Shown here: in pieces, positions 11,170-23,404 of the stretch
Layout of the letters: every line of letters starts with the position of its first letter
How positions within the stretch are numbered: position 1 is the first letter of the stretch
NCBI GenBank assembly: GCA_021234155.1
Contig: JAJEKV010000028.1
Coordinates: 12,044,134 to 12,108,133, forward strand
Origin: Isoetes taiwanensis
Taxonomy: Eukaryota > Streptophyta > Lycopodiopsida > Isoetales > Isoetaceae
Length of the DNA: 64,000 nucleotides
Reading direction: 5' to 3'
Position numbers and translations under genes: made by a program
Notes under the pieces: generated by a model
What the model saw: only the letters and a program-made list of their open reading frames with translations
Databases searched by the model: none
Told to the model about the DNA's origin: nothing

Positions 11170-12560
11170 TTTTTCATTATCCATCTAGAAACCCTAGGCG
11201 CCATGTAGCGCAACTTTTCGCCGACAACACAGTTTTTAGCATAACTTTTGATCCAGGACTCCGTTTCAGGTGAGGCTTATTGTTTTGGAAGCTCTCTCCG
11301 AGATCTTTTCGATGGTGTATGATATGCCCATGTTTGGTTATGTTTTCTGTGTCAAAAACAGTCATGTTCCGGCCGGCTTTGGTAGGGTTCGCAGTATTGG
11401 TTATTGTGTTACAGATCTTTTAGATTAAGGCTTCACAAATTGATTTGGTTTGCTCTAGATTCTGTCCACTTTGATTTAACTTTTGTATATACCCGCTTTG
11501 ATTTCATTTATAGAGCTTCACCATGACAGAAAGGGCCAGTGATAAGGAGAGATTTAGTGTACGGATGGCCAGGGAAAAGAAAAAGCCTCCTACTCAGGAA
11601 TCATTGCTCACACAGGAGGTCCCTCGTCCTACTAGTGCTCGGTCTAGCATACAGCTCCATGGTCAGGGGCAAGCTAATTCCAGTGTAATAATGGATTTGC
11701 CATCTTCTCTTTTTGGTCCCCAGCGGCCTCTTCATATCGGCACAAGCAGGTTTGGTACATTTACCTTCCAAGATCGGGAGGATCTCCAAAGTGCTCTAGA
11801 CCTGCAAGTTCAGTGTTTGCCGCCTACACTTCGTGACCAGGTACGACTCATTCATTCTGAGGGAGGAATGACAGCCACATCTATGATCATGATCATGTCT
11901 ATTGAGAGGTGGCCACACTTATTACAGTTAATACATGCCTTCGTTCCAGACCCTAAAGCTCCATATGTGGGCACAAGTGATGCCTCAGTACAGACACTAA
12001 ATCAGAAGACACATTGTGTTGAAGCGGCAGTGCAGACATTGGAAAGGGAACATGTTGAGGTGGGAGTACAGACATCTCCACAATCCGAAGGGGACCAGGA
12101 GTCGCAGTGTCGAGCTAGCAGCCAGGAGCAGGCTGCCTCATTATCTTCTGTTACCAGGAGCCTGAACTTGCGTATTATAGGGGTTGCAGAGGCAGAAGAT
12201 GATGCCCATTCTGATGTGGATGCGGCTTTGCATTATTTCACTGATGTCATGCATGTGAAGATTGATGGAGTTGTCTCCGCTACTAGGGTGGGAGCGGCAA
12301 GACCTGATCGTCCTCGCCATCTCTTGGTTCAGTTTCAAGACACTCTTAGCTGCTTACATGTTCTTAAGCATGGAAACCATCTCAGAGGGACTAGTTTCTC
12401 AGGAGGACCTCTCCCCTCTTCAATTGTGTAACCGTAAGGAGGAGCTCTGCAAGGTGAGGGCAGCCCGCCTGCAAAAGAAATGGGCAGTGTACAGGAGAGG
12501 CGCAGCAATTATTCTAGACCAATGGCCTTCAAATCCTTGGATTGGCTATGTCTAGATAAT
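11170..12560 (+). mobile_element. 5' end of a LINE (5' UTR plus ORF1)
   Basis: A segment of about 350 bp of apparent 5' UTR precedes a long ORF1. The sequence stops resembling a LINE at about 12560, before any endonuclease or RT, so only the 5' portion of the element is here. The family is probably the same class as the minus-strand LINE at 59.7-63.0 kb, because the ORF1 C-terminal region (SPLQLCNRKEELCKV) is matched there by SPLQLSRSCEELYKI. Confidence 0.6.
11523..12431 (+). CDS. LINE ORF1-type protein (302 aa open frame, C terminus shifted)
   Basis: A 302-residue ORF with a basic N terminus, a middle part with three VQT-containing short repeats (residues about 155-190: SVQTL, AVQTL, GVQTS) and a C-terminal RRM-like domain (about 215-295: LNLRIIGVAE ... 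ATRVGAARPDRPRHLLVQF). This arrangement fits the RNA-binding ORF1 protein of plant LINEs, which coats element RNA. The expected C-terminal domain (EDLSPLQLCNRKEELCKV ... KKWAVYRRG) continues in another frame up to 12555, so a frameshift lies near 12385 and the annotated end at 12431 is probably premature. No ORF2 follows. I infer a defective copy. Confidence 0.7.
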   Translation: MTERASDKERFSVRMAREKKKPPTQESLLTQEVPRPTSARSSIQLHGQGQANSSVIMDLPSSLFGPQRPLHIGTSRFGTFTFQDREDLQSALDLQVQCLPPTLRDQVRLIHSEGGMTATSMIMIMSIERWPHLLQLIHAFVPDPKAPYVGTSDASVQTLNQKTHCVEAAVQTLEREHVEVGVQTSPQSEGDQESQCRASSQEQAASLSSVTRSLNLRIIGVAEAEDDAHSDVDAALHYFTDVMHVKIDGVVSATRVGAARPDRPRHLLVQFQDTLSCLHVLKHGNHLRGTSFSGGPLPSSIV

Positions 12561-13263
12561 TTTAGAAGTATAAAATTACCACTAGCATTAGCATATCTTC
12601 TCCTTGGTAGTCTTTTAATATTTGGTTATGGTGTTTATTGATGGGGCCTAGTCCCCAGATTTTAGATGGGCTGTTGCCCTTGCATGTGCCGTCCCATAAC
12701 CCATTGGGTTCCCGTGGACGTAAAAATTCATCTTATCTTTATCTTATTGAACATGTCAATGGATGGATTTGTAAATCACAGAAAATAAACGAGGCTCTGC
12801 CTCCTTCCTCTATGGTTCAGATAGGTCAGGCACACAACGATCCAGCTATACAAGCACATGATTAAACGTTGTTAAAAACCATACTCATACAACTTGGTGA
12901 TGCTTGCTTGATTATGAGGCATTCACTCGCTAGATTAGTGACAAGGATTTTGTAGCAAGGCAATACCTTCAACCATCTTTATTATCAGAAAGCATGCTTA
13001 GTTGTTATCTCAGTTGTTTGGCAAATGCAGAGGTCCACTAACTGATGATGTCTGCCTTATTTCATTAGCAACTACCTGTTACAAAATTCTTCTGTCATCA
13101 AATCCAAAAGGGAGGTGTGATTTCATGCTTGATCTGTATGGGATGTTAAATTGTCATCCATTTTATTAAGAATCAATAATCAACAATACAACCTGAAATT
13201 ATTCCAGTCAAACTGGCAATGCCATTTCCAATTTTATTTCACAATGGCCTCTTCTCTTTTTTC
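12561..13263. other. Gap between LINE ORF1 and the 3' end of gatA
   Basis: The short open frame at 12638-12865 shows no family features. The last few hundred bases should hold the 3' UTR and polyadenylation region of gatA (minus strand), but I cannot place a clear signal. Confidence 0.35.
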
Positions 13264-16200
13264 TTATAAACTTGGTGCTACGAAATCAAGATTTAATGTC
13301 TGCTCAAAAATATGGCCCACAAATAGTAACTTATCCTGCAATAAGACACGGAAATGACTAAGAATTTGGAAAGAGGATAATATCAATATATAAGCTTACC
13401 TCTTCGAAAGCATTGCCAACGATTTGCAAACCAACTGGCAATCTACCCATCTCCCCATCAACAAATCCGCAAGGTACAACTAATGCTGGAAGGCCAGCCA
13501 GGTTTACATTCACCTACAATCAAGATGTGTTTGTTGATTGTTATTGTTAGCTTAGATTTTGCGGTCCAAAAGAAACCATATGAAGGAAAGCGAATGCTAG
13601 TTAAGTAAACATGTTAAAAAAACTTTTAATATTAAAGAGGAATTTATAGACAATTTGGATTAGATATAAAATTATAGGCATGAAAATGTTGTGACCTATT
13701 ACCAGCTTTAAATGGGGAGGCCCCATACAGAACAAAAGCCTGGAAATCATTGAGGCTAAGAGCTTTCTTTTAAAATTCACCGCATTCAATGCAATCAACT
13801 TTTAGAATATGCGCACACTTTCAAATTTACGTGCATAAGAAATGCATCAACTTTCACACTAATACAGCTTTCTAAAAGAAGATATGTCAGAATAAGTGGC
13901 CGCTTTTAGTTTGGGTCCATGAACATATTACAAATGCCGCACTCACCGTCATAATGTCGCCCATATACATGCTTAAAGGGTCAGTTGACTTTTCACCTGT
14001 CATTAGCATATTCTTAATATAAGATTTTCCAGTGATCCATCTGCTTGTGAAACAAAATTTCTAACCAATCTTGAATGCTGCAGTTGGCGAGACTGGAGAT
14101 AGAAGGATATCATTTTCTTTAAGAGCCGCCTCCATGTCTGTTTTAATCAAGGTCCGAACCTGCATAATTTGACTCCTTATATAGTGTAAAATACGTGCAT
14201 ATGTGTTGAATATTAGAGCCGTTTTATCTGTCATTTTTCAGCCCAGGAGCGACAAGGAATGTTTTGCCACAACCATCACTAATCTGACTGGTATGGTTCA
14301 ACCAGTCATAAGTTCAAATAGGCAAATAATCATAGATTTTAAAGCTGGTCAAATCAGTCCTACCAGTACTGGCTTGGAAATCACACCTCCTAGGAGATGC
14401 TACTGGGACATCAGCTCTTTGTGTTGCCATCAAGCAGGCACAAGGAGTATTGGCTCCGATTTTGAGATTCTTCTAAAAATCTAGAACAGTTCAAAAAACT
14501 CAAAAAACGGCAAAAAGGGTCAGGTTGTAATAGAACTGCTTAATGAAGATTAAGTTGACTTCCAATATTTCACTCAGCTAATAATGGATTCCATGTCTCC
14601 TCTCAGCAAGAGAAAGCAAGTCAAAAGTTCTAGGTCCCAAGCCCTAAAAACTCTCCTATGGGAAGTTTATGTTATTTGAACATCTAATATGATGTAATTC
14701 ACTTCTTTTAAGAGTCAATTAGCATCAGAGTTGTCTATTTTGGTCTCATGGGCATCTTATGTGCTTTTCAAGAAATTATACTTCTTTGATACATACGTTG
14801 AGCTGACTAACATTGGAAAATAATATTTTTCTGTAAATAGACTGGAAATATCTTGAACTAAGATGCTGCCATTTACCTGTTGTGCACGCTTGTAAAAGGC
14901 ATCATAATATCCTGCTGATAAAGCATAAGTCCCAGTGAGTATTCGTCTTTTCACCTGCAGGAACAAAAAGGCTGCCATACTGTAAATGTCCTACTAGCAA
15001 TTCAGAAATCAATGTTTACCTCAAGACCAAAACCTTGGCCACGAGAAGCTCCATACATTGAAGATAACTCATCTGCTTCTGCTCGCGGACCATACCTGTG
15101 TAGAAATGCAGTTATTTTCCATTTACATATTTAGGTATCAAATAAGAAATCTTCACTGTTACTTACCGAGCACCATCATAGCGTGCAAGGTTTGAGGATG
15201 CTTCAGAAGGAGCTAAAATGTAGTACGCAGGTAACCCCAATGAAAACCTTGAAAGAGAAATCTGCTACCAAGTATAAAAACCAATGATTCTAAAAAGCAA
15301 AGCATTATATCAGAACATAATTTCACAAGAATACAACGTGTATAGTGCCTAACTTTCCACCTCGTTGATTGTGGCTCCTAGCTGCTCCAAATGAAGTGCT
15401 GCAGATTGAACAGATGATGCTACACCAGCATCTACACTGTCATGCATGGTTTCCTTGATGAGCCCGCAACGCAGGCCAGCCAAAGGCTTTGATTCTAGAA
15501 ATTCAGGAGGCTGCAATTGAGCTCCATAGTCACTCACCTCCTAAAACACTCAGATTTATCAAAATCATACCAAGTTACATTATCATTACTAGCAAGAAAA
15601 TTCCTACCTTGATGCTTGAAGTTGCATCCTTTTCGTCTTTCCCAGCAATCACCCCAAGGAGAGTTGCTGTGTCAAGGACAGAAGTACCAAGACAACCAAC
15701 AACATCCAAAGATGAAGCATAGGCCATAAGGCCGAAACGAGAGACACGTCCATAAGATGGTTTTAGCCCAACAATTCCACAAAACGACGCAGGCTGCCGT
15801 ATACTCCCCCCTGTATCACTTCCTAAAGCTGCTGCACACTGCCTGGCTGCTACAGCTGCTGCTGAGCCCCCAGATGATCCACCTGGAACACGTGTCAAGT
15901 CCCAAGGATTGGAGGTAACCTGATCAAGAAGCATTGAAGATTCTTAGATGCTTCCAAGAAAGTGTTAAATTGTGACAACTACATTCTTCAATGAACTTTT
16001 ATGTATCATATAATTCTTAATAGCTGCAGAACATATGCCGATATGACAAGTTTCTACATGATACTACATAGACATTAGTCTTTGGCACTTCGAGGCTGTC
16101 TTTTCTCTCCGAACCACTTAATCAAGACAGGAATCAACTTTCTATCCACTAGTCCTTGGCAATATACAAGGTATAATGTGCAGTCCACAATTACCTTCCA

Positions 16201-17160
16201 TAAAATTGTATGTTTTCTGTGCATAATGATTTTGTGAATGCGAAAAGGACAATGTGAAGCCAGTTACAGAGGATCATGTCACTCTGAAATTCTTGGTGCA
16301 AGCACAGTTTGCATTCTTCGTAAGCTGAACTAACATAAAAGATGGTCAATGCAACTGCCCCTTCCTTTGTTCTTTTATATGTCAGAGGATGAATTTTGCA
16401 ACCATGAAAGAGCCATATTCTATCACTCTTCAAAAGGTTGGCTTCGTTAAATAAGTTTCAAACTTTATTATCAAAATGGTGGTAGGTTTCTTTTATGCCT
16501 AATAACAAGCTTGACATAATTTGCTCTATCAACGCTTACTTGAAACGCGGAGCCCTCAGTGGAGCTGCCCATACCAAACTCGTCCATGTTGGTCTTCCCC
16601 ACCAAAACAGCTCCTGCATCTCGCAATCTGCTCACAGCAGTTGCATCATAAGGAGGCTGATAACCGTTCAGAATTTTCGAACCTCCAGTAGATGGCATAT
16701 CCATGGTGCACAAATTATCTTTGATGGAAATTGGCACTCCAGCTAGAGGTCCCAGCTTCTGGCCTTGAGCTAGATTCTTATCCACTTCTGCTGCAGCCTT
16801 CAGAGCAGATTCTTCTGCTATATGCAAAAAACTCTTAACTGATGGTTCGCATTTTTTAAGCCTAACCAAATACTCCTCCATCACATCCACAGCGGTTCTC
16901 TGACGCTGCAATATATCATCCCTAATCTTCTTAATTTCAGAATGCGGCCTCACCTTGCTTTCTGTGAATTGGGCGGTTCCTGATTGAGAAGCTTTTAAAG
17001 CTACTACTTTGGTGACTATAGCAGTTGATAAAGACAATGCAAATAGAAACCGCGATGCCGAGGATGGGGAACATTGTGGACCTAATAAACCCTGAGTACT
17101 ACCAAAAGATGGGCATGTTACCGGAGTAGGATGCCTGCCTGTGGTGGCGATGGTAGCCAT
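13264..17160 (-). CDS. GATA: Glutamyl-tRNA(Gln) amidotransferase subunit A, organellar (10 exons)
   Basis: Subunit A of the GatCAB complex, which amidates Glu-tRNA(Gln) to Gln-tRNA(Gln) in plastids and mitochondria and supplies ammonia from glutamine. Exons: 16540-17160, 15608-15919, 15361-15540, 15167-15261, 15020-15095, 14877-14954, 14066-14159, 13947-13996, 13400-13513, 13264-13335. All joins keep frame, with GT at the donors and AG at the acceptors, giving about 563 residues (Arabidopsis homologue about 540). The amidase-signature triad is visible: Lys147 (ISIKDNL), Ser222 (GGSSGGSAA) and Ser246 ([10 protein letters not shown]). The first 60-70 residues are Ser/Ala-rich and probably a transit peptide. 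The C terminus [18 protein letters not shown] is family-like. The donor of the third exon (GAG then GTGGAAAG) is weak and was chosen by alignment to INEV[13 protein letters not shown]. A MITE lies just upstream. No defect seen. Confidence 0.96.
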
Positions 17161-17251
17161 GGACCTGCTCCCACAAACCCAATCTTAAAGGGATGATATA
17201 AAACCCCTTGTAAAACCTTTGGTCATCCAGCGATAATTTGCCACATAAGCC

Positions 17252-17581
17252 CAGATTCCACTGGGTGGAAATTCCTGAGGTGGAGTCAAGTTACTAGATT
17301 TTTTTCTGACGGGGTTGTTGCCCGGCAGATAGCTGGCAAGATGCACGAAAAGATGCCAGCTAAGCTCAAGAAAGCTTCAATTACAAAACTATCACGACTT
17401 GTGTGGAATGCTCATTCCGGCACTTTGATTCCAATAAGCTGGTATTTATTGCAAGCAAGGCTGCAATGGTATTTGTTTAGCTTAGCTGGCATCTGCCAGC
17501 CATCTGCCGGGCAACATCCCCCGTCACAAAAAATTCTTACTTGACTCCACCTCAGGAATTTCCACCCTGTAGTGGAATCCC
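17252..17581. mobile_element. MITE with long terminal inverted repeats upstream of gatA
   Basis: The left arm (about 17252-17342) and right arm (about 17491-17581) are inverted copies of roughly 90 bp. GGTGGAAATTCCTGAGGTGG (17265-17284) is mirrored by its exact complement in the right arm, followed on both sides by GAGTCAAGT, a T/A run, GACGGGG and GTTGCCCGGCAGAT. The 150-bp centre has no ORF of note. The outermost bases are ambiguous: CCCAGTGGAATCTGGGCC at 17641-17658 also mirrors the left flank near 17249, so the element may extend to about 17660. I could not fix a target duplication. It lies about 90 bp upstream of the gatA start codon and may affect its promoter. Confidence 0.8.
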
Positions 17582-17662
17582 AACATCGGTGTCAGTTGCT
17601 TATTTGTTGCCCATCGATTTATCCTCACAACAACTGCCGGCCCAGTGGAATCTGGGCCTAAT

Positions 17663-18270
17663 GGAATCTGGGCCTAAGAATCGCCATTTCCATTAGGTTG
17701 GTCTTTGCCTACATCGCATAAGAAACTTTAAATTTTAGGCCTAACGCAAACATTGGTGAGAATCCAATGCCTCGAAAAGTCAGGGGTTCCTTCGCCTTAA
17801 ATTTTAGATGCTTCAGGAGAGCACCTTAAACCTCGAGTTCCTCTGGCTTTGTCTTTTCACCTTCGCCCTTTTGCCCTCTTCTGATAATCTGGTTTGTTTT
17901 ATGATGAGAATCAATGTTTCCAGAATTGAGGTAATGGGATTGAGTGTTGAAACGAGTCTTAGGCTCTAATGACATGACACTGTAAAGAAGCTGAGACAAA
18001 ATCATAATGGGGATGTGCTCTTAACCGGCAGGCTTTTGGATCAAAGCAAACTTGAACGTCTGTTGCAGATCCGTGATATGCCGGAACCAGCTGATTGTAG
18101 CTTCGGATTCAGGTTTGGATGATGATGTCTTGGTCTGGATGCTGATAATTTTGCCCCACGGGTCTGATAATCGTGATATGGTTGCCGATAAACGTTGTTG
18201 TGGGTCTGATAATCCTGCATCGGGTCTTCATAATCCATGCTTGGTATTCAGCGTCAGCAGCCTGCCGGTT
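17663..18270. other. Gene-free stretch between MITE and foldback element
   Basis: No coding exon is recognised. TGGAATCTGGGCCTAA occurs twice in tandem at about 17647-17677. Confidence 0.3.
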
Positions 18271-18271
18271 A

Positions 18272-18377
18272 GAGGGGTTCACTCCCATGCTCTCCCATTA
18301 CGCTAGATAAATGGGCTCGCCCCTCCGGGCTCGCCCATTTATCAGACGTAATGGGCTCGCAGGGGAGTGAACCCCTT
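18272..18377. mobile_element. Foldback (near-perfect palindromic) element, about 105 bp
   Basis: The sequence folds on itself almost end to end. Left-arm blocks AGGGGTTCACTCCC (18273-18286), CCCATTACG and GATAAATGGGC pair with GCCCATTTATC (18333-18343), CGTAATGGG and GGGGAGTGAACCCC (18363-18376). Mismatches are limited to short internal bubbles, with a tiny loop near 18323-18327. It could be a MITE or a terminal structure of a larger element; the GGGGTTCA core recurs in the hairpins near the Rep gene at 46-49 kb. Confidence 0.75.
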
Positions 18378-18549
18378 CTTACACAATGCGATGGAATGCC
18401 TTTTTTTAATCGATATTGATAGCGTCTTTTTGGCAAAGTGCTTATTCATATTCACAGTTCCACAAAGGAAGACACCGAACTGTCTTCCCCTCCATCAATT
18501 TTGCTTCCGTTCGGTTTTGCTCTCATGTTGTGCACCTTGATAGAGGATA

Positions 18550-18808
18550 AAGAAATAAGCGATAAGATCTGCATTGCTGCTTTGTGGATTTTTCCAAAGC
18601 TTTTGACATGATCCCTAGGGAGAAGCCGTTGAAAAAATTAATGTGATTAGGAGTCCCCTAGGAGTTGCAAAATATAGTATACATGTTATATGAAATATGA
18701 TCATCTTGAACGTCACCATTAGCACGACCTATGAATAGTAATGCTGGAATCTGCCAAAGGTAACCACTCTCCTCCACATTGTTTGGACTATACACCAAGC
18801 ATGGAGGT
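18550..18808 (+). pseudogene. LINE RT fragment cut by the gypsy LTR
   Basis: The + strand encodes FVDFSKAFDMIPREK (about 18575-18619), the RT palm motif with the first catalytic Asp, then LGVP, then a frame with CPLSSTLFGLYTK just before 18800. The same LFGLYIDK phrase occurs in the minus-strand LINE RT at 61.2 kb, so this is another copy of that LINE class. It breaks off where the gypsy LTR begins at 18809. I did not find its continuation beyond 30.86 kb, which fits a deletion at that end. Confidence 0.7.
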
Positions 18809-20373
18809 TGTTACGAACCAAAATTTTAGTACCAAAAATTTCGATTTGTACACAGAACAAGTACTGCCTCCCACAAGGCTATATACATGAAAGCCACGTA
18901 TACAGATAACAAAATGACAATACAATATATAACTATATATACACACGCAATCCCGTCAACTATCAAACAGCCTGCAGTACATGCTTCCACGTGTTAGTAA
19001 CATGCATAAGAGTTATCCAGTAGAGTCAACATGAACCATTGACTGGCAGACTGCAAGAACACACAAATGGAATCCACCACGCGCACCATAACATCTGCCA
19101 ACCCCGCCATATCTAGACAGTACGTCGTCTAGAACCCCCACGCTGGTGGATCCAGTGTAAAGAGAAACTGCAAGCACACTAAGAACCACTAAATCACTAG
19201 ACTGTTGGTACATGCCTACCACTGTCCATACTGGTGGCAAGCACAACCTCACCAGTATCCAAGGCCCTAGCTAGACAAGCAACGCTGGTCTAATTACATG
19301 CATGTATACAACTCTCTTAGATAAGCACTCATCTTGCTTACCCAGTATCAAGAAGATACTTTTACAGTGGAGCATAGCTCCACAATGGACGTCCTGCTTT
19401 CACTGGACTGTTGATAGACACATGATATTGTCCCACACTCACAGGCATCCATTAGGATGAGCGTTAATGCATTCTTACAGGTGTAGCCTTGCAGCAATTT
19501 GGCTTCCCAGCCAAAGTAGTAGCATAAGCTTCGAATGATCGTTGCACTCACGGTGCGGTCAGCCATAGCTTATGAATTAGCTTCAGCTAATTCTATAAGA
19601 CCTACAAGGAGTAGCTTGAAGAGACACCAATTTAAGGCGCGCCCACTTAGTTTCTGAGGGCCTTTCCACAAGGATTATATTGAAACTCTCATAATATAAA
19701 CTAGTGACTAATTTAAGGCCTGCTCTAATGCCGCAGACTACCACTACAACTCTGCCACCATGGCACAACTAATTTCGTGGCTCACTTGAGATCAAGCTTC
19801 TTTGCTTCACCAGCAAAACTCCTTGCACATTATCTCTTATAGTTCGTTCTTCTTGAAATCGACTTCACTCCTTTTCTCTCTGCCTTCTGACCTTCTCTTC
19901 CTTCTGTAGCATTTTTTTTCCTTCCGCTGTACTGCTGCCATCTCCTGCTTGTTGAATCCACTTGCCAACATGGCAATGCCACATGGCGTCATTCTCACAA
20001 CAGGTTAATGCCGCAAAGAGATTTGGCAGTACAAGCTGCACGTTCAGGTGACCCCCCAATTTAAGGGGTGCTTATCCTTTTTTTATAGTGGTTATTAAAC
20101 CATTACTTCAATAACACATGCATTGCCTTGTTACCATATTCCAAGAAATTAAATCTTAATGGTTAAGGTTATCAACCACAACCATAGGAACAAGGCAATA
20201 TGGTCCCCTAGTCTATCAGGCCATGGTGCACCACTACAACTTAGACTAGACTAGGGACTCGTGCAACCATGAAATTTCTATGGCCAATATACCATACAAA
20301 TATTGCGTTACGCCAAATATTAACACGAATGCAAATTTACTACAATAGTCTGCCATTAAATTCAGGCGTAACA
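18809..20373 (-). repeat. 3' LTR of the gypsy element (1565 bp)
   Basis: The minus strand begins TGTTACGCCTG directly after the polypurine tract and ends GGTTCGTAACA, giving TG...CA ends. The stretch 18809 to about 19297 is repeated in the same orientation at 30347-30856 with high identity (for example CAAGTACTGCCTCCCAC and GGCTATATACATGAAAGCCA in both). The remaining approximately 1075 bp have no partner in the window. Confidence 0.9.
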
Positions 20374-20384
20374 TTTCTCCCCTC
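20374..20384 (-). promoter_or_regulatory. Polypurine tract for plus-strand priming
   Basis: On the minus strand GAGGGGAGAAA immediately precedes TGTTACG, the start of the 3' LTR. This is the expected position and composition. Confidence 0.85.
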
Positions 20385-20597
20385 TGGGATTCTTGTCCTC
20401 AAGAATCGGCTCCAAACCATTTAGCCATTACATCTAGATATTGAGTCATGAAACAAAGACTCCCAAGTCACTTTTGTGACAGGTCTATGTTTCCATTTTA
20501 CCAAAAATTCCATCTGGACTCTTTGGCAGATTTGCATTATCCGGGAATTCAATATTCTTTCAGGGGTAGGTATTCTATCCAACTCCACCATGTGTTC

Positions 20598-22183
20598 TTA
20601 AGAAGGCACAGCATTCCCAGCTTTCCCCAGAGCTGGTCGCAACTGGCTCACATGGAAAATTGGATAAATGTCCACATTCGGTGGAAGTTGCAACTTGAAG
20701 GCAACGTCACTATACTTTTTCAAAATCTTATAAGGACCATTGTATCTTGGGGAGAGCTTTGGTTTCTTCCTTGCAAGCAATGGCAATATTGTTTTTCTTT
20801 TCATATTTGCAGGAAAGACTACACGAAGGTATACCATTTGACCCTCATGCAGCTCGATCGGGGCTCTCAACAAATTGGCACATGCCCTTGCCCGATCCTG
20901 GGCCTATTTCATATGCAATTGACACAAACCAAGTGTCACATCCATGCCTTCAAGTATACTTATTGCCGCATCAGTTTTCAGCCCATCAAAAGCAAGTGAT
21001 ACAGGCCCTCTGGGATTTCTCCCAAACATAGCCATAAACGAGCTAGTTTTGATGCTCTGCTCGTACCCATTATTGTAAGCAAACTCCGCAAATGGCAAAT
21101 AGTCCTCCCATCTGAATTGCTGAGTGGCCACATAAGATCTCAGCATATCCTCTGGAATTTGATTCACTCTTCTAGTTTGCCTATCTGTTTCAGGATGATC
21201 TCCATTAGAGAACTGAAGAGTGCTTTTTAATGCAGAGAACAATTCTTGCGAGAAATTCCCAATGAATTTCATATCTTGATCGCTTGCAATAGCTTTGGGT
21301 AACCCATAAATAGGGAATACAAAGTGCATATAAGCCTTGGCCACCACCAAGCCATCAGCATTCTTTGTCAGAGGTATAAAGTGTGCATACTTCATCAATC
21401 TCTCCACAATGACAAGTATCTGGGTCTAGTGATGCACGATACGAGGCAACTTCACAATGAAATCCGTAGAGATTTCACTCCACCTCTCCTCCAGCACTGG
21501 CAGAGATTGCAAAAGTTCTGGAGTCTTGCCTCGACCTGCTTTAATCTGTTGACATGTCTCACAAGTTTTCACATATTTCTGCACATCCTCTTTCAAACCA
21601 GGCCAGTATAACATTCTTTTGAGCAATTCATATATTTTCCATTCACCTCTATGCCCAGCATAAGGTGCATCATGAAATTCGCTCAATAATTGCTTTCGTA
21701 AAGTGTCCACAGTAGGAACATGAATACATCCCTTATGGTACCAGAGTTCATCCTGGATATCCCAAGCATTAGGTAACTTGGATAGATGTTGTGTATTCAG
21801 AATATAGGCATCCAAGTCATATGCTTGCATGATATGTGACACCAGAGAAATTTCGCATTGAACCATTACATTAACTTCCCGAACCCTAGAAAGAGCATCA
21901 TCAACAGGGTTCTTTTTTCCGCGAAGATGTTCAACATGAAAATGAAATTGTAAAGAGAGTCTGACCATCTTGCTTGCCTTGGACTTACCTTAGCTTGGCT
22001 TTGCAGGAATTTAACGGTTTATGATCGGTATAGACCACAAACTCACATTTGTTACAGAGATAATGTTTCCAGACCTTGAACGCATGAACCATCACCAGTA
22101 ACTCCTGTTCATAGGTGTAATAGTTCTTCTCAGCAGCATTGAGTTGGCAACTTTCATATGCCACCACTCTACCATCTTGCATG
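20598..22183 (-). pseudogene. Gypsy pol, 3' half: RNase H end, integrase, C-terminal domain
   Basis: Reading down the minus strand: the RNase H end with MQDGRVVAYESCQLNAAEKN and VVYTDHKPLN (22182-21990). Next comes the integrase HHCC finger (FHDAPYAGH, then CETCQQ, near 21.7-21.5 kb), with DFIVKLP carrying the first catalytic Asp and ASDQDMKFIG the second. The third acidic residue, normally Glu in QTERVN, is Arg here (QTRRVNQ, near 21.16 kb). A GPF/Y-like tail (SPRYNGPYKILKK, PIFHVSQLRP) closes at 20598. Stops occur near 21430 and 21980, and a frame change lies near 20900. The CACTA insertion at 22184 separates it from the rest of RNase H. Confidence 0.9.
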
Positions 22184-22640
22184 CATTATAACCCCAAAAT
22201 CTGCTCAACATGTAGTTTTTTCATGTCTTTTTTGGTAAAAAACAACACATAAAAACTACCCATAGTTTTGTTCCGAAAATGCTAGAAACAACACATAGTT
22301 TTTTAGTGTGGTTTTTCACACACAAATAACGCGTAGTTTTCATCCGTGATTTTCAGAGGAAAGCAATGCGTAGTTTTTATGTGTATCTTCACCATGGTTT
22401 CTAATGCGTAATTTTATGTGTAGTTTTCACTCAAAAACAGAAACATCACATAGTTTTTAAATGCGGTCTTCATCTAAGAACATGCATAGTTTTTACATGT
22501 AGGGTTTTTTAGCATAGTTTTTCTTTAATTGTCCACATGTTATTTTCTTTGTTTGTAATGCAACCATGTATTGTTTTTCATACAATTTTTTCTAGACGTA
22601 TTTTTTTCTAGTGTAGTTTTACAGGAACAATGTATTGGAT
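22184..22640 (+). repeat. Left terminus and subterminal array of the CACTA element
   Basis: After the 20-bp terminus, a motif of the form RYRYGTAGTTTTT (for example CACATAGTTTTTTAG, ATGCGTAGTTTTTATG, AACGCGTAGTTTTC) occurs about ten times in 400 bp, mostly in one orientation. This is the usual layout of transposase-binding sites at CACTA ends. Confidence 0.8.
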
Positions 22641-23404
22641 AAAATGAAAACAACAAGTATAAAAAACCTATAGTAAACAAAGGAACTTTTGCATTGTCGA
22701 ATAAAATGAGTATACATGAACATGCATTTTCAGTTTAAATTTCGAAGTATACAACTCATTTCCAAGTTTGAATTTCAAAGTATACAATCACATGTTCATT
22801 TCCAAAGTATGATCTTATTTTCAAATAAAAATTCCAAGCTTTACAATTACAAACTAAGCAGTGTATTCTGCAATATATATTCTGCAATGTAAAAAATTTG
22901 TGATGTTTCAGATTGTAATAAGGAACAATGTACAATATATTCCACAATACAATCAGCTATATGAAATAATAGGGGGGCAAAAAACAGGAGGCTTCCATAT
23001 CTGCAATGCCAAAAACAAGCAATCAGTGAAAGGACATGGAAGCAGATAAGTGAAAAGAAATGAAAGCAAAAGACAAATATGCTTCTAAATAAAAAGGAAT
23101 AAAACAGGAGGTACCGAAAGGGGTCTTTTTTGTTCTTCAAGAATCTGCTCCTCTGAATCGATTCTACAGTGCCAAACTCATGAAACGGTTCCAGCTACAA
23201 ACTTCCATTTGAGCTCCAATCTCCACAACTACTGCATTATGTAATTTGAAGATACCTTTTAAGGCAGTTTCCTTTGTGTTCTAAAAGCTAGTGCATCAAA
23301 AATTTCCTTCAAAGGAATCCTGTTTACATCAGTATCATACTATTTTCATGTCACAGCATTCCATCCCCGTTCCTCTTTTTTGCATCGATTCAACTCGATC
23401 CCCG

